The translations under genes were made by a program, and so were the position numbers. Shown here one piece after another: positions 44,293 to 55,030 of a stretch of DNA of 64,000 bases. This stretch comes from Hemerocallis citrina (Eukaryota > Streptophyta > Magnoliopsida > Asparagales > Asphodelaceae): positions 145,452,516 to 145,516,515 of the forward strand of contig CM030360.1 in NCBI GenBank assembly GCA_017893485.1. The letters are read 5' to 3'. The notes beneath the pieces were generated by a model. That model saw nothing but the letters and a program-made list of their open reading frames with translations, did no database searches and had not been told where the DNA came from. The first letter of the stretch is position 1, and each line of letters begins with the position of its first letter.

Positions 44293-46474
44293 CTAATACA
44301 CAAACTTCACATTACAAATTCTAATCCAACAACACAAAGATGAGCTCGGATGTACTAATGCGGAGTGTAGTGTTGGGGCTTTTTCCTCTTCCGATCCGGT
44401 TGTTTGCGAGTATGCTTTACTTGTGTCAATTGTGATTTTGGGATTTCTTTTTCTTCTTCTTCTTCTTCTTCGTCTTGTTGTTGGCTCTTCTTGTGGTGTA
44501 GCTTGTTGCCCGGGGCCTTTTGGCTTATTAATCATGCTCTTACATCGAGACGTGCGTATCATCATATTTAGATAATGCTCTAATCGTGCTCTATCTTCTA
44601 CCTCTTCAAGCCAGGCTCTGCATGGACTAAGTATCTCACGAGGAAAAACTTTCATGCCATAGGTGGCATTACTCGAAAGTATACGAGCGCATTTCTTTGT
44701 AATATCCCATGAATGATCAATCTAAAACACAAAGGAAAGTATAGTAGACCCAATCTTATGACAAATGTATAAATTTAAAAACATAGTATTCAAATACGTA
44801 AATTTTAAACTGAACTGATTAACCATGACTCGATATGATGATGCCTTTGGTTGGTACATCAGTTGTGACGAAGGATGCGCTGATGGTGGTTAAATCTCTC
44901 TTGTCGGAACAATACTTGAACCTTACTGATACGTTGGTCTTGGGAGATATGTATAATCATGTTATTTTTGGTACCATGTCATGTAGGTGTCATGCGCCAT
45001 GCCATCGTATCTCTCGATATCTTCAAGTACCAAATGAAACCTGAGCTCATTCCACATTGCCACATGAGATCGGTGGAATCCTGCCCAGTCACGATTGGGC
45101 ATACAACCCATCCATCTAACAGCATGTAACTCAAAGTCATACGAGCGGTTGACGGGAATGTTTTGTTGTAGACCAAATTGGCGAATGAATCTATTTGAAA
45201 AGTAATGCTCCACAGTACCAAAGTAGACGAGTGAGGCACTCGTCAACCATAACTATGAACTAGCCATACACACTGGTGGCAGTCTTTGCACACAAGCAGG
45301 GGTATACGGATCCCAAATGACAAACTCATCTCACAGTTGGTCAAGCTTGTCTCTGCAGTAGGTTATAACACCATGTGGGTTATCTTTATAACTACGATTT
45401 CCAGTCCAGTATACTGCTAAAGGTGCCAACATCTCCTCGTTCAGTGCATCAACCACCCAACCCGTGTCAATTTCGTAATCTGGGGACGACCCAGGTGTAA
45501 ACTTTCCCAACACCAGATCTATAACAACACCGATCCTAACACCAAATCTATAACAACACCATTGGCCCCATCATATCAACTGAATCTAATGAACATGGAC
45601 ACAAAGTCTTGAACATGGTAGCTAATGTACAACTTCCCCAACTATACCGGCCCGTTATGCCTAGGTCGGCGAACAACCATAGATACAGCAGTGGGACAGT
45701 ATCACCGGTGAAGTTTGGTAAGAGAACGCCTCTAACACAGTTACAATGTAAGCCCTAGTGTAGCACTGCATATCATTTCTGTTTGAGCCATTGGTCAAGA
45801 AATTTTTGAACTGTTTCTTCAACCATGAAAGTCAAATTGATTGCCCGTCAAAAATGTATTTGTCAACCTCATCCTCATCGTCTAACTCTACACCGAGGAG
45901 ATCACGAACAACCACTATTTTCTTGATCTTCATATTTCCCGTCACAACATTACATATATTGGAAGACTGGAAATCATGGTGATATCTTGTAGTGTGGCTG
46001 TCATCTCTCCTACCGGTAGATGGAAGGTGTGTGTATCCGGCCTCCATCGCTCTATGAGGGTTGAAAGTAGTGCTCGATCCAGTTTCACATTACCCATCAA
46101 ACTGAGTCCATAGAAACCGGCTTGGACTAAGTACTCGTAGGTATGGGTGTGCATCGGCAATGTAGCGTGCGTACGGAAATTACATTTTTTCATCGTCCCT
46201 CTCCACACTTCTTCAGATATGTGGCGGTCTTGCAAAGTGAGTAAGCTCGAGGCCAAAGGTCATGGACCGTGATGTCCCACCAAAGACGACGCACCAACCT
46301 CGACAGAAGAGGATGGTCGGCCACCAATCTACACCAATGTATCAAATTTTGTTATTGTACATACAATATTACGTATGCAAAATTCACAACTAAAACTAAT
46401 AATCCTCTTACTATTGTGGATGGTTGGCCCCTACCACTACCAGACGACCGTGCCGACCCACTCGTTCTAACCAT
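44293..46474 (-). pseudogene. plant mobile domain (PMD) gene of the Mutator-like element, decayed
   Basis: Reading leftwards: exon 1 from the ATG at 46472-46474 gives 21 residues starting MVRTSGSARSSG. It ends at a GTAAGAGG splice site (46411); the 83 bp intron ends GTGTAG at 46329. Exon 2 leads to a stop near 46260, then the PMD motifs: SLLTLQDRHISEEVWRG, LIERWRPDTHTFHLPVGEM near 46020, AGFYGL, a RAYIV segment near 45740, AVYWTGNRSYKDNPHGVITY near 45400, and FGTVEHYFSNRFIRQFG near 45190. A possible 102 bp intron lies at 44722-44823. The basic C-terminal tail with an Arg/Lys run ends at 44293. PMD proteins are known both as host genes (MAIN/MAIL type) and inside transposons; context here favours the latter. 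Confidence 0.8.
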
Positions 46475-46833
46475 TTCTCTATCAACAATAATACAACAAT
46501 TCTCAATACACTATTCATATAGACCGAATCACAAACACAACATACACACACCAAATGACAAACACAACATACAATCTAAATAGACAACTCGTATCAATCC
46601 ACATGTATACCAATTACCAATTTTGCAAATGATTATTACAATATAACTTCTACTTTAATTTAGCAAAGGATTATTACATGCTAAATTGATAATTGTTTTA
46701 CGTGTGGATTGATAATCCTACTTTAGCTTGTTAATTATTAAAGTAGGATTATCAATCAACATTATTAAAGTAAGATTATCAATCTAAATTTCTACAATAT
46801 AACTCTACTTTAGTTTAGCAATATCAATCCACA

Positions 46834-47336
46834 TGTATAACAATTATCAATTTAACAACAATTATCAATTTAGCAAACGATTATTACAATATAACGTCTA
46901 CTTCTACATGTACAACAATATAACAATTAATATTTATACTTTAATTTCTCAATATAAATTATACCGATGTTTTTCCAACATCACTAAAATTAGTAAAATT
47001 TCTCTGTGTAATAGGCACCATTCTAGTTATTTTACCACCCACTAAATTGGAATCATCCAAAATATTATTTTTTGATGTAAAATTTCAATCCAAACTTTTC
47101 CGACATCACCAACATTTTCAATTATATGTACATTGTTCAATATATAATTCTGCCATCTCATTTGAATTTATTCTTAACTTCATCACCAAAAATAATTCAA
47201 AATAAAAAGGGAACAAACTGCTTTGTAAATTCTAATTTTTGTGGGTATGTAAATTCTAATTTACTTTTAACACATCTCTATAGTATGTTGTGGGTATATA
47301 AATTGCTTTGTAAATTCTAATATTTGTTGATGTGTT
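46834..47336 (-). repeat. right terminal inverted repeat of the Mutator-like element
   Basis: Reverse complement of 32563-33062 with small gaps. Inner pieces are repeated again at about 46620-46830 (for example CAATTATCAATTTA and ATTATTACAATATAAC), so this end is partly duplicated. The PMD gene starts about 160-360 bp further in. Confidence 0.85.
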
Positions 47337-47750
47337 AGATGTATGGAGCTTGCTTAATAATCATGTTATGAGTATCATGGTAATGAATATATCAATTTTC
47401 ACAGAACAGAGTCGGGGGAGAGGGATTGTCGGAAGGTGTTGTCACGAGAGAGAGGTCAGAGGTCGGGTTTCGGTAGGAGGAGAGGAGCTAGAGTTTCAGA
47501 GTTCGGGAGAGAGAGAGAGAGAGAAGAGGGGGAGTGGACGTCGCGCTTGGTTTCGTCAGAGCTTGGGTTGTGAAGGGGTTGGGTTTCGAGGAATAAGAAA
47601 GAGAAAGAGAAGAAGAAGCTTGAGAAAGAGGCAAAATGAAATGGGGTTTATTTATGAAAATACCCCCCCCCCCCCCTAATTGTTTTGAGGGGGTGAATCA
47701 TGGCGGTTCGATCAAGATGACAAGGTTGCATTTGCAGAACCCGTTTGCAA
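47337..47750. other. purine-rich outer segment of the Mutator-like element
   Basis: GA-rich sequence (47410-47640) resembles that at 51410-51720 in the neighbouring element. The last part (TTCGATCAAGATGAC to CCGTTTGCAA), read in reverse, resembles the end of the 48191-52089 element. A C15-like homopolymer lies near 47665. No coding frame is recognised. Confidence 0.45.
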
Positions 47751-47763
47751 TATATATATATAT

Positions 47764-48107
47764 CATGTGAGAACTAGTTATCATGATAAGTTTCGCGTGA
47801 ACTTATTACATAGTTGTTACATGGATAATCCACCATACACATTGTTTAGAATGACCAAATTAGTCTAAATATGTAAAATCAAATCATTTAAAATTTATTT
47901 GTTTATTCATCATGTCATTATAAAAAATAACATTATTCATTCCTATAATTTGTAACACTTCAATGTATGGACAAACAAATCTCAAATAACTTTATTTATC
48001 ATCTATAGACTAATTTAGATGTGTAGATTAAAATTAACAATTCAGATTTTTCATTTTTATCCAAAATAAAGTTCACACTTGGTTCTCACCGAAGGAGTTC
48101 TCACATG
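47764..48107. mobile_element. small inverted-repeat element 3 (MITE)
   Basis: Ends CATGTGAGAACT and AGTTCTCACATG are inverted repeats. The inner ACCAAATTAGTCTAAATATG has an inverse near 48008. The 47860-47965 part matches 32455-32565 in direct orientation. TA-rich DNA lies on both sides. Confidence 0.65.
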
Positions 48108-48164
48108 ATCATAGCCCTATATATATTGGATAATTAATTTAGTTATGTGTGTTAGCTATAGACG

Positions 48165-48189
48165 AACACACACACACACACACACACAT
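48165..48189. repeat. (CA)n microsatellite
   Basis: About 25 bp of alternating AC lies directly before the next inverted-repeat element. Confidence 0.9.
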
Positions 48190-48667
48190 AGAGGAATGCT
48201 CAGTTGCAAATGGGTCTGTTTGCACGGACCTGTTGCAAACTGAGTTCAGGTCCGTTGGATCAGATCGATCAAGATCCAACGACCATGATTACCCCCGCCC
48301 ATCATCGCCCATCTCTCACTTAAGTTTGGAGGGGGTAATTTGGGGATTTCACCCTAAATAACTCTTCACCTTATTCACTCTCACACACACACACTCTCTC
48401 TCTCTCGTAGTGGATAAGTCGTATTTTTTTGGCAAAATTTTAACTTAGGCTTTTGTTGGAGACAAAAAAATACGACTTATCCACTGCGAGAGAGAGAAAG
48501 AGTGTGTGTTAAGCTCTTAATTTTTTTAAATAAACCGTAGCCGTTGTTTCAAACAATGACTTTAGTGTAACCCAGGTTATTGTTTGAAATAATGGCCTAG
48601 GTTTTTATTTTATTTTTTAAAAAGTTGTCTCCATTCGATCTTGATCTATCTTTTCTCTCTCTCACTC

Positions 48668-50375
48668 TGTCACGCCCCGCTTCCCAAAAGAATACGGAAT
48701 ACGGTACGCGACTAAGCCCAACGGTTAGTTTTCACCATCCATAAGCTGTACGGATCTCCTTGATTCATCATAACAGTAAATATAATAGTATACTCCAACT
48801 AGGCATGCAAATACAATCATAACTCAACAGTATTTATTGCATCAATAATAAATGTTCCAATAAATACTAGATTCGAAACAAAACAATAATCCTGGGACAA
48901 TAAACCCAAATACAAGTCTCAACACAGTTCATGAAATAAAATAGTTCATCAAAATATTTAAGCAAATTATTCCAATTACGCAGCTCAAAACTTTTGCTCA
49001 CCAACTCCATTAGGAAATTGATCAGCAAAACCTACTCATATGCCAATTACAAGGAAAACAGGAAAATAGGAAAACATAACGCCCGTTAGATGCAAGTCCG
49101 GACCGCAAGCAATACAAGTAGGAAAATGAAGGGGAAAACTAAACTAAACATGTAATACTAACATGGAGAGAGTAGAAAATATTACAGTCTACAGATGACA
49201 GTAAGCAGTGTAGTGATAACATGAGAAGCATAACAGTAACAGTAAAGATCAACAGTAACACTGTGTCAACAGTAACAGTAAGAATCAACAGTAACAGTAA
49301 TAGTAAAGTCCACAGTAACCGTAATAGGATGTAATAGTGTAAACAGTTATTCTTTTGTCTAATGTTCATTACTAACTAGGTAGCACTTCATGCGTCCCAG
49401 ATTTTACCACATGGTTGCTACAGCAAACAGTTTCGTTTTAAGATTTTGTAGTGGAACTTCTATAGGGCAATATATTCAGACAAACAGTAACAGTAATAGT
49501 AATAACAAACAGTGTCATGGATCATGCCCTCATGCATCCAGAGATAAACATTAGGTACCACAGTAAATAGTGGGGAAACGAGTCCCTTCTGAATATGCAT
49601 TTCTATATTGTTCACTACTCGATCTTTTCCCTTAAAAACCCCGGCTTGATTTCTTTTATTATTAATAAACATGTGTGAACAAAAAAAAAGACTAAAGACA
49701 TGGCAAGAATAGGAAATAAGTCTAAGATGAAATAGTGATTGCAACGGTTGATAAAAACAACTCATAATGGTCAAAACAACGAAATTTTCAGTTCTGAACA
49801 GCAAGACACTACTGTACCACATCTAAGATTCTCATTGCTACAGACTAGAAAATCTAGATCCGTCAGAAAATTTAGAAACTAGACTCTCTTCCGACTCTAG
49901 CACATATATATAAGTCACATATCAGCCACAGAAACAGGGTCGAAAATAGCATTTAATACAGAAATCGTGTTCAACCAGAAAATACAAAATCTTGTTTATA
50001 AGCATGAAAAGATTTTTAAATCATCATAATTAAATCTGAGAAAAATCTGGAAGGTTCCCTAATATATATAGTTTCAAAATATAAAATATCATGAAATTAT
50101 ATTACAGATAGTATAGTCAAACAAATTGGAAAAACAGAGTAAAGCAACAAAATCTCAATTTTGAAAGTTCAGACACAGCAATACCAAAACAGAGATAATT
50201 CATAAATTATAATTCGAAATCCATATTTTTCAAATGGATGATAAAATAGACAAATCAGGCTACAGTTTATATTCACAAAGTTTTCATAAAAAACGAATAG
50301 AATCAGGTTGAAAACATAATTCTTTACTAAACATCATGCAGTTTGGAATATTTCCATTGGTTTCAAAAGCATTAA
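48668..50375 (-). repeat. family A LTR fragment, reverse strand
   Basis: It starts TGTCACGCCCCGCTTCCC, the reverse complement of a family A LTR end, and can be followed through AACAGTAACAGTAA minisatellite arrays (49195-49500) and diverged AT-rich sequence to about 50375. The first 1.6 kb of the LTR, including its promoter, is absent. It is more diverged than the copies at 5100 and 10500. Confidence 0.8.
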
Positions 50376-50393
50376 ATGAGATACAAAAATCAA

Positions 50394-51068
50394 GATCCTG
50401 TTTGTGCGGTTATCTCTAGTAACCGTACACATCCCTTTTCAAATTATAGTATGTTGTTGTTTAATATTAGTAAAACTGAACAAATGGCCACCAAAAGTTT
50501 TAAAACTTTGCAAGTAGATCGACTCACCCAGCACATGCCAACACAACTTCTAGAAGTGAGTTTTGACTCACGGTTTACGAGATACGGCAATGTATTGCTT
50601 TACGTTCTTTTTCGTGAATGAAAGGGATATATTGCCATATCTCGCAAACCGTGAATAAAAACTTACTTCTATAAGTTGCGTTGGCTTGTATGTGATGATT
50701 CTGACATACTCGCAAAGTTTTAGAATTTGTGGATCCCGTTTGTGTGGTTGTCTCATGTAACCGTACTCATCCCTTTTCAAATTATAGTATGTTGTTATTC
50801 GATATTAGTAAAAGCATACAAGGGACCAAAAAATTCCGAATCTTTGATAGTAGGTCATACTCACCCCACACAAGCTAACACAACTTCTAGAGTTGAGTTT
50901 CGACTCATGCTTTGCGAGATACGGCAATGTATCACTTTCCATTCTTTTTCATGAATGAAAGCGATACATTGTTGTATCTTACAAACCGTAAGTCAAAACT
51001 CATTTCTACAAGTTGCGTTGGCTTGTGTGTGGTGAGTCCAACCTACTCGCAAAGTTTTGGAATTTTTG
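50394..51068. repeat. two tandem 337-338 bp units, each a giant imperfect hairpin
   Basis: Units start GATCCTGTTTGTG (50394) and GATCCCGTTTGTG (50732); a third begins at 51069 and is cut short. Within each, one arm (CACAACTTCTAGA, GTTTTGACTCACGG, GAGATACGGCAATGTAT) is followed by its inverse (ATATTGCCATATCTCGC, AAACCGTGA, ATAAGTTGCGTTGGC). The arms are roughly 100-120 bp, and related sequence lies at 33063-33700. Confidence 0.8.
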
Positions 51069-51089
51069 GATTCCGTTTATGCGCTTTTA

Positions 51090-51890
51090 CTAATATCGAA
51101 CAACAACAACTAATATTACATTTTAAATTTAATGAACAACAACAACTATTTTTACAATTCTACCATCTACAATCATCGAAAAACTATATACAATACACAT
51201 CAAACAACTAACCTACACATAACTACAAATCACAAAAATATTACACAAAAACTAAACAAATAATTCAATCAATATAGCTACATCTACGAAGCTAGAATAA
51301 AGTGATTACCTTGCACAATGCGGATATGCATGGCGGAGATTGAGTTGTCAGTGATGTGTACAGACTAAATGGAAAATTAAGGTGTCGAGTTGCCGAATTG
51401 ATTTTGAAGATTGGAGGAGGAGGTGATGAGTTGGGGGGGGGGGGGGGGAGGGGGGTTCGGGAAAGAGAGAAAGGAAGAGGAGGCGTGGCGGCAGATGGAG
51501 GAGGAGGAGGAGGGTTTGTGAGCGGTTAGCGTTAGGGTTTTTGGGTTTCGGGAGAGTCTTCGGAATAGAGAGAGTTCGAGAAGAGGGTAGAGTGAGTAAG
51601 AGAGTGAAGTGAACGAGGAGGGGCACATTGGATGAGGCGGCGGAGGAGGTGGTGCAGTTGTGGTTGGGTTCGAGAGAGAGAAAGGAGACTGAGAGTGAGA
51701 GAGATAATATAGGAGAGAAGTAAAAAAAAAAAAAAAAAACTTAGGCTGTTGTTTCAAACAACGACCTATTTTATACAAAAGTCGTATGAAACAATGTCTA
51801 AAGTTCAATATCTAATTTGGAAGTACGTCGGAAACAACAGCATAAGTTAAATTTTTGCCAAAAAATTACAAGTTCATTAACTTCGAGAAA
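51090..51890. other. AC-rich then purine-rich spacer
   Basis: 51100-51300 is AT- and AC-rich. 51410-51720 is strongly purine-rich on + (runs of G near 51434-51449, GGAGGAGGAGG), followed by an A18-like run near 51722. The reverse frames here are low-complexity Pro/Ser/Leu and are not believable genes. Confidence 0.5.
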
Positions 51891-52089
51891 GAGCAAGTGT
51901 GAGTGAGTGAATAAGTTGAAGAGTTATTTAGGATGAAATTCTTAAATTATCCCTCACAACTTAAGTGAGTGAAGGGGATGTTAGGCAGGATGGATCATGG
52001 CCATTGGATTTTGATCGATTTGATCCAATGGTTCAAAGGTCAGTTTGCAATGAGTCTGTGCAAACAAACATATTTGCACTTTAGCATTC

Positions 52090-52839
52090 TTTATATGTAT
52101 ATATATAATTAATTTAGTTATATGTGTGTTCATCTATATTTTCATCTCTGATATTCAATAAACATGTACAATATCAAATTTAAGGATGCTCATTTACATC
52201 TAAACCCTACATTATTGTCAGTCATCTCCATTACTAAAAAAATATGTATCATCTCCTATGTTGGACTTTTCATATGTCTTTCTAATTTGTCGACAAGAAA
52301 TGCCAATTGCATTCAACTTCTTCAAAATCCTACGTGGCATATTGTGCTCGCTTATGCAGCTAACCACACCAAAAGACAAGATTGATGATGGAATGAAATG
52401 TTACAATCATAATTTTTAGACTAAATTTGAATTATATATTAGTCAAGTAATTAGGGAATTGCATTGTATGGTTTAAATGGTGGAAGAAACAAATATTTGG
52501 AACCACTTAAATTTTATTGGTGAGAAATTGACACTTTGGCATTCCCCAGCTCGGCATCCTGATCCATAAATATATATCATTCCAAGTATATATGAAGCAC
52601 AAGATTACACTTTGGAATATGCCATGTTTTGACTTTTGATTGCCTTCCCCATTTCATTTCCATTGAAAATAGAAAGGGTCAATTTTATTTAACATTTATA
52701 TGACTTATTTTGTTGCAAGAGTAAATGAAATTATTAACTTGCTGTTCAGATGATGAATATTTAGGATGGATAAAGAGATATTTCAAGATTTGAGACCAAA
52801 TATGACATATACATCCAAAAAATTAATAATAATAATAAT
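52090..52839. other. flanking DNA left of the LINE, no feature recognised
   Basis: AT-rich sequence with one short frame (52164-52385) that has no recognisable domain. It ends in an (AAT)n run that became the LINE insertion site. Confidence 0.5.
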
Positions 52840-52928
52840 AATAATAAGATTAATGGATAAAATAATTTCTTTCTTGAACAATAGATTCAACATTGTAAAT
52901 TTAATTAAACAATTCATCACCCCTAATC

Positions 52929-54968
52929 ATGGAGAGAGGAGAGAGGAGAGAGGAGAGAGCATGGACGCCTTGGAACAAGAGCATATCTTATGCTCAGGTT
53001 CTCATGGCGGCTACCCCCCATCATTACCCCCCTCGAATCCCACGCCCACGCCATTTACACCCTGCCCCTTCCCCTTCTCTACCAAAAATTCCACCAAAAC
53101 CCTTCCCAAACCGCCACTCCTCATACCATTACCGCTCCACCCTTACCTCGAAGCCACACCAGAATCATCGCCGGAATAGGATGGAAGTCAGATGCATGCG
53201 GTGCGGCGATTCGGGTCATCATGCGGTGGACTGCCGGAAGAGCGGCATACATTGCTTCAACTGTAAAAAGGTGGGTCACCGGGCCAGAGACTGCCCCCTC
53301 TTCAATAGGAGAGATTCCATGGCCGTTGAACTCCAACACAACTCCGAGATCGCTGCCGCACTCCCGGCGCTACATGCAAGCGCCTTTCTCCACCTCATCA
53401 ACCCCAGATCTAAGCCTGATGCTGCAACGGTGGAGAGTGCCCTGAACTTCGCCTGGCGAAGACAAGGGGGGTGGTGGGTAGTAAAGAAAGTCTCTGAGGG
53501 GGTGTTCCATGTGCAGTTCCCTTCGGAAGAAGATGCAACGCGTGCCATCTCGGAAGGGATGTTCAGCTTCTCAGGGTTTAATGCGACATTTTCACCATGG
53601 TCAATGGACTTTGGGGCGAAGATGAAGCCTCAGCCTTGCTTCATCTGGATCAACGTCCCTCTCTTGCCGTATCACATGTGGAACCATACTTCAGTAGAGC
53701 AAATTATCCGCCCCTTTGGCAAGCTCATTACTTTGAGCGGGGATATGAAGGCAGCAGCTTTGAGGGACCAAGCTCTGGTCTTAATCGAAGTAGAGGACGT
53801 CGCCCACATTCCCAAAAATTTGATGATCCACTACCAAGTGCCTTGGACCAAAGAGCTACAGATACATGAAGTTCCAGTCCTCATCTATGGCAGTCCCATC
53901 CCTACCGCTGACGTGGCCAGTGGTAAGACCAAGCTCTTTTCGGAACAACAGGGGTCCTCCACTAGTTTCTGGCGCCGGAGAGATTCACCGCCGGTGCGTA
54001 ATCCTGATCCGCCGGCGAGCAATCCTGTTCAACCTCAGCCGCAAATCTCGCTGCCTAATCAAGGTGTGATTGGAGACCCCAAGGGGAAAGCTAAGATCAC
54101 GGAAGAAGTTGATACAGTTCAGGATATGGCGGCGCAGTTTCAGGCCCCACCAAATCCTTCATTTTTTGCCAAGCAATTTTTAAATATCTCAGGTATGGCT
54201 GATTCGAGTCTTAAGATTCCAAATGCTGCGATTCCTGTGGTCCCGGATGCTGCGATTCCTGTGGTCCCGACTTTGCCAACAATTCCGCCACCTATTATTG
54301 TAATCAACTCAGATTCACCCAAAGACAACTTGAATATACCCTCAGAAGCCTCCCAAATTCAACCCCACAGCTCTGCGAATTCTCATGACATCGCTGCGGA
54401 CAAGCAGCTCTGCCATTTGACCTGGGAAGGCAAGCCTGTTAGTATCCCCAAATCTCTCTTTGATCAAATCAAGCCAGCAATTGAGCAGGCCATTGATGCG
54501 GCGGTAGGGAAGCATGACTCCAAGTCTGAGAGTACTCAGCCGTTACACTTCAGTTCCAGGGCAGTTGGTGCCACAACTTCTACCTTCCGTACCAGGTCAC
54601 TCATTCCTCGGCGCCAAGCCGCCACCTCCTCCACAGATTCTGTTCCGCCTGGCTTTGATGAAGGCACTAGCAAGCGTCGTAAACGTATCCGCTCTGCTAC
54701 TAGGCTGCCAACCACCAGACCATTTCTTCAGCATCTGCGCGCCTCTTCTAAGAGTGCGTCCCTCCGCAAAGCGTCAGGTACATCCTCTTCGAAGAACTCT
54801 TTTAATTCAGCCTGTCAAAACCCTTTCGCTTTGCTCTCGAATGATGATCTTCTTGAAGTTGCGGAATCGGTGGGAGTGGCGGCTGTAGGGCCACATTCGC
54901 TCACCAAACTCAAGCAAGTTGCAGAGATTGCAGTTGATCACCCTGATCAACAGCAACATCTCAACTAG
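52929..54968 (+). CDS. LINE ORF1 protein (nucleic-acid binding)
   Basis: An uninterrupted 679-residue frame. It has two zinc knuckles (C89-X2-C92-X4-H97-X4-C102 and C109-X2-C112-X4-H117-X4-C122), then a domain like DUF4283/RRM at about 150-270 with VFHVQFPSEEDATRAI and KPQPCFIWINVPLLPYH. The C-terminal half is Pro/Ser-rich and low in structure, with a basic patch (SKRRKRIRS) near residue 580. In plant LINEs this protein binds the RNA and helps form the retrotransposition particle. Finding the knuckles before the DUF4283 part is noteworthy, because in many plant LINEs they follow it. The ATG at 52929 lies in GAGAGG repeats, and later starts are possible. Confidence 0.9.
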   Translation: MERGERREERAWTPWNKSISYAQVLMAATPHHYPPRIPRPRHLHPAPSPSLPKIPPKPFPNRHSSYHYRSTLTSKPHQNHRRNRMEVRCMRCGDSGHHAVDCRKSGIHCFNCKKVGHRARDCPLFNRRDSMAVELQHNSEIAAALPALHASAFLHLINPRSKPDAATVESALNFAWRRQGGWWVVKKVSEGVFHVQFPSEEDATRAISEGMFSFSGFNATFSPWSMDFGAKMKPQPCFIWINVPLLPYHMWNHTSVEQIIRPFGKLITLSGDMKAAALRDQALVLIEVEDVAHIPKNLMIHYQVPWTKELQIHEVPVLIYGSPIPTADVASGKTKLFSEQQGSSTSFWRRRDSPPVRNPDPPASNPVQPQPQISLPNQGVIGDPKGKAKITEEVDTVQDMAAQFQAPPNPSFFAKQFLNISGMADSSLKIPNAAIPVVPDAAIPVVPTLPTIPPPIIVINSDSPKDNLNIPSEASQIQPHSSANSHDIAADKQLCHLTWEGKPVSIPKSLFDQIKPAIEQAIDAAVGKHDSKSESTQPLHFSSRAVGATTSTFRTRSLIPRRQAATSSTDSVPPGFDEGTSKRRKRIRSATRLPTTRPFLQHLRASSKSASLRKASGTSSSKNSFNSACQNPFALLSNDDLLEVAESVGVAAVGPHSLTKLKQVAEIAVDHPDQQQHLN

Positions 54969-55030
54969 AGCTTGAGGCTGATGCATGTTTATGATTTTAT
55001 CGTGCTTTTTGCTGTGCTTTATCACTTTCA

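Larger units (their letters stand above)
32359..47750. mobile_element. large decayed Mutator-like element with FAR1-like transposase and PMD gene
   Basis: Long inverted repeats (32563-33062 and about 46834-47336) enclose a FAR1/MURA-like transposase pseudogene on + and a PMD pseudogene on -, each reading inward from its own end. Nested inside are a family B solo LTR, a hAT-like MITE and hairpin arrays. TA runs lie at both sides (32319-32358 and 47751-47763). A clean 9 bp target duplication was not found, so the outer limits are inferred from the TA runs; the inverted repeats themselves are clear. Confidence 0.65.
48191..52089. mobile_element. non-autonomous element with long inverted repeats, related to the Mutator-like family
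   Basis: The left end (48191-48400: GAATGCTCAGTTGCAAATGG, CACTTAAG, CTAAATAACTCTTCACC) matches the reverse complement of about 51890-52089. The match continues inward through ACAACGG-type hairpins near 48430-48600 and 51740-51850. It carries no transposase. Inside are a reverse-strand family A LTR fragment, two giant hairpin units and purine-rich DNA. The arrangement suggests dependence on a transposase supplied in trans. Confidence 0.65.

Noticed and set aside
32563..47336. A perfect 9 bp target duplication for the Mutator-like element.
   Set aside because: The bases just outside the two inverted repeats do not match well enough; the outer limits are masked by TA-rich DNA.
47650..47680. Runs of C near 47665 and of G near 51435 as biologically meaningful.
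   Set aside because: Homopolymers of this length are as likely to be sequencing or slippage artefacts.
51348..51808. Long reverse frames rich in Pro, Ser and Leu.
   Set aside because: They are translations of a purine-rich low-complexity strand and contain no domain.
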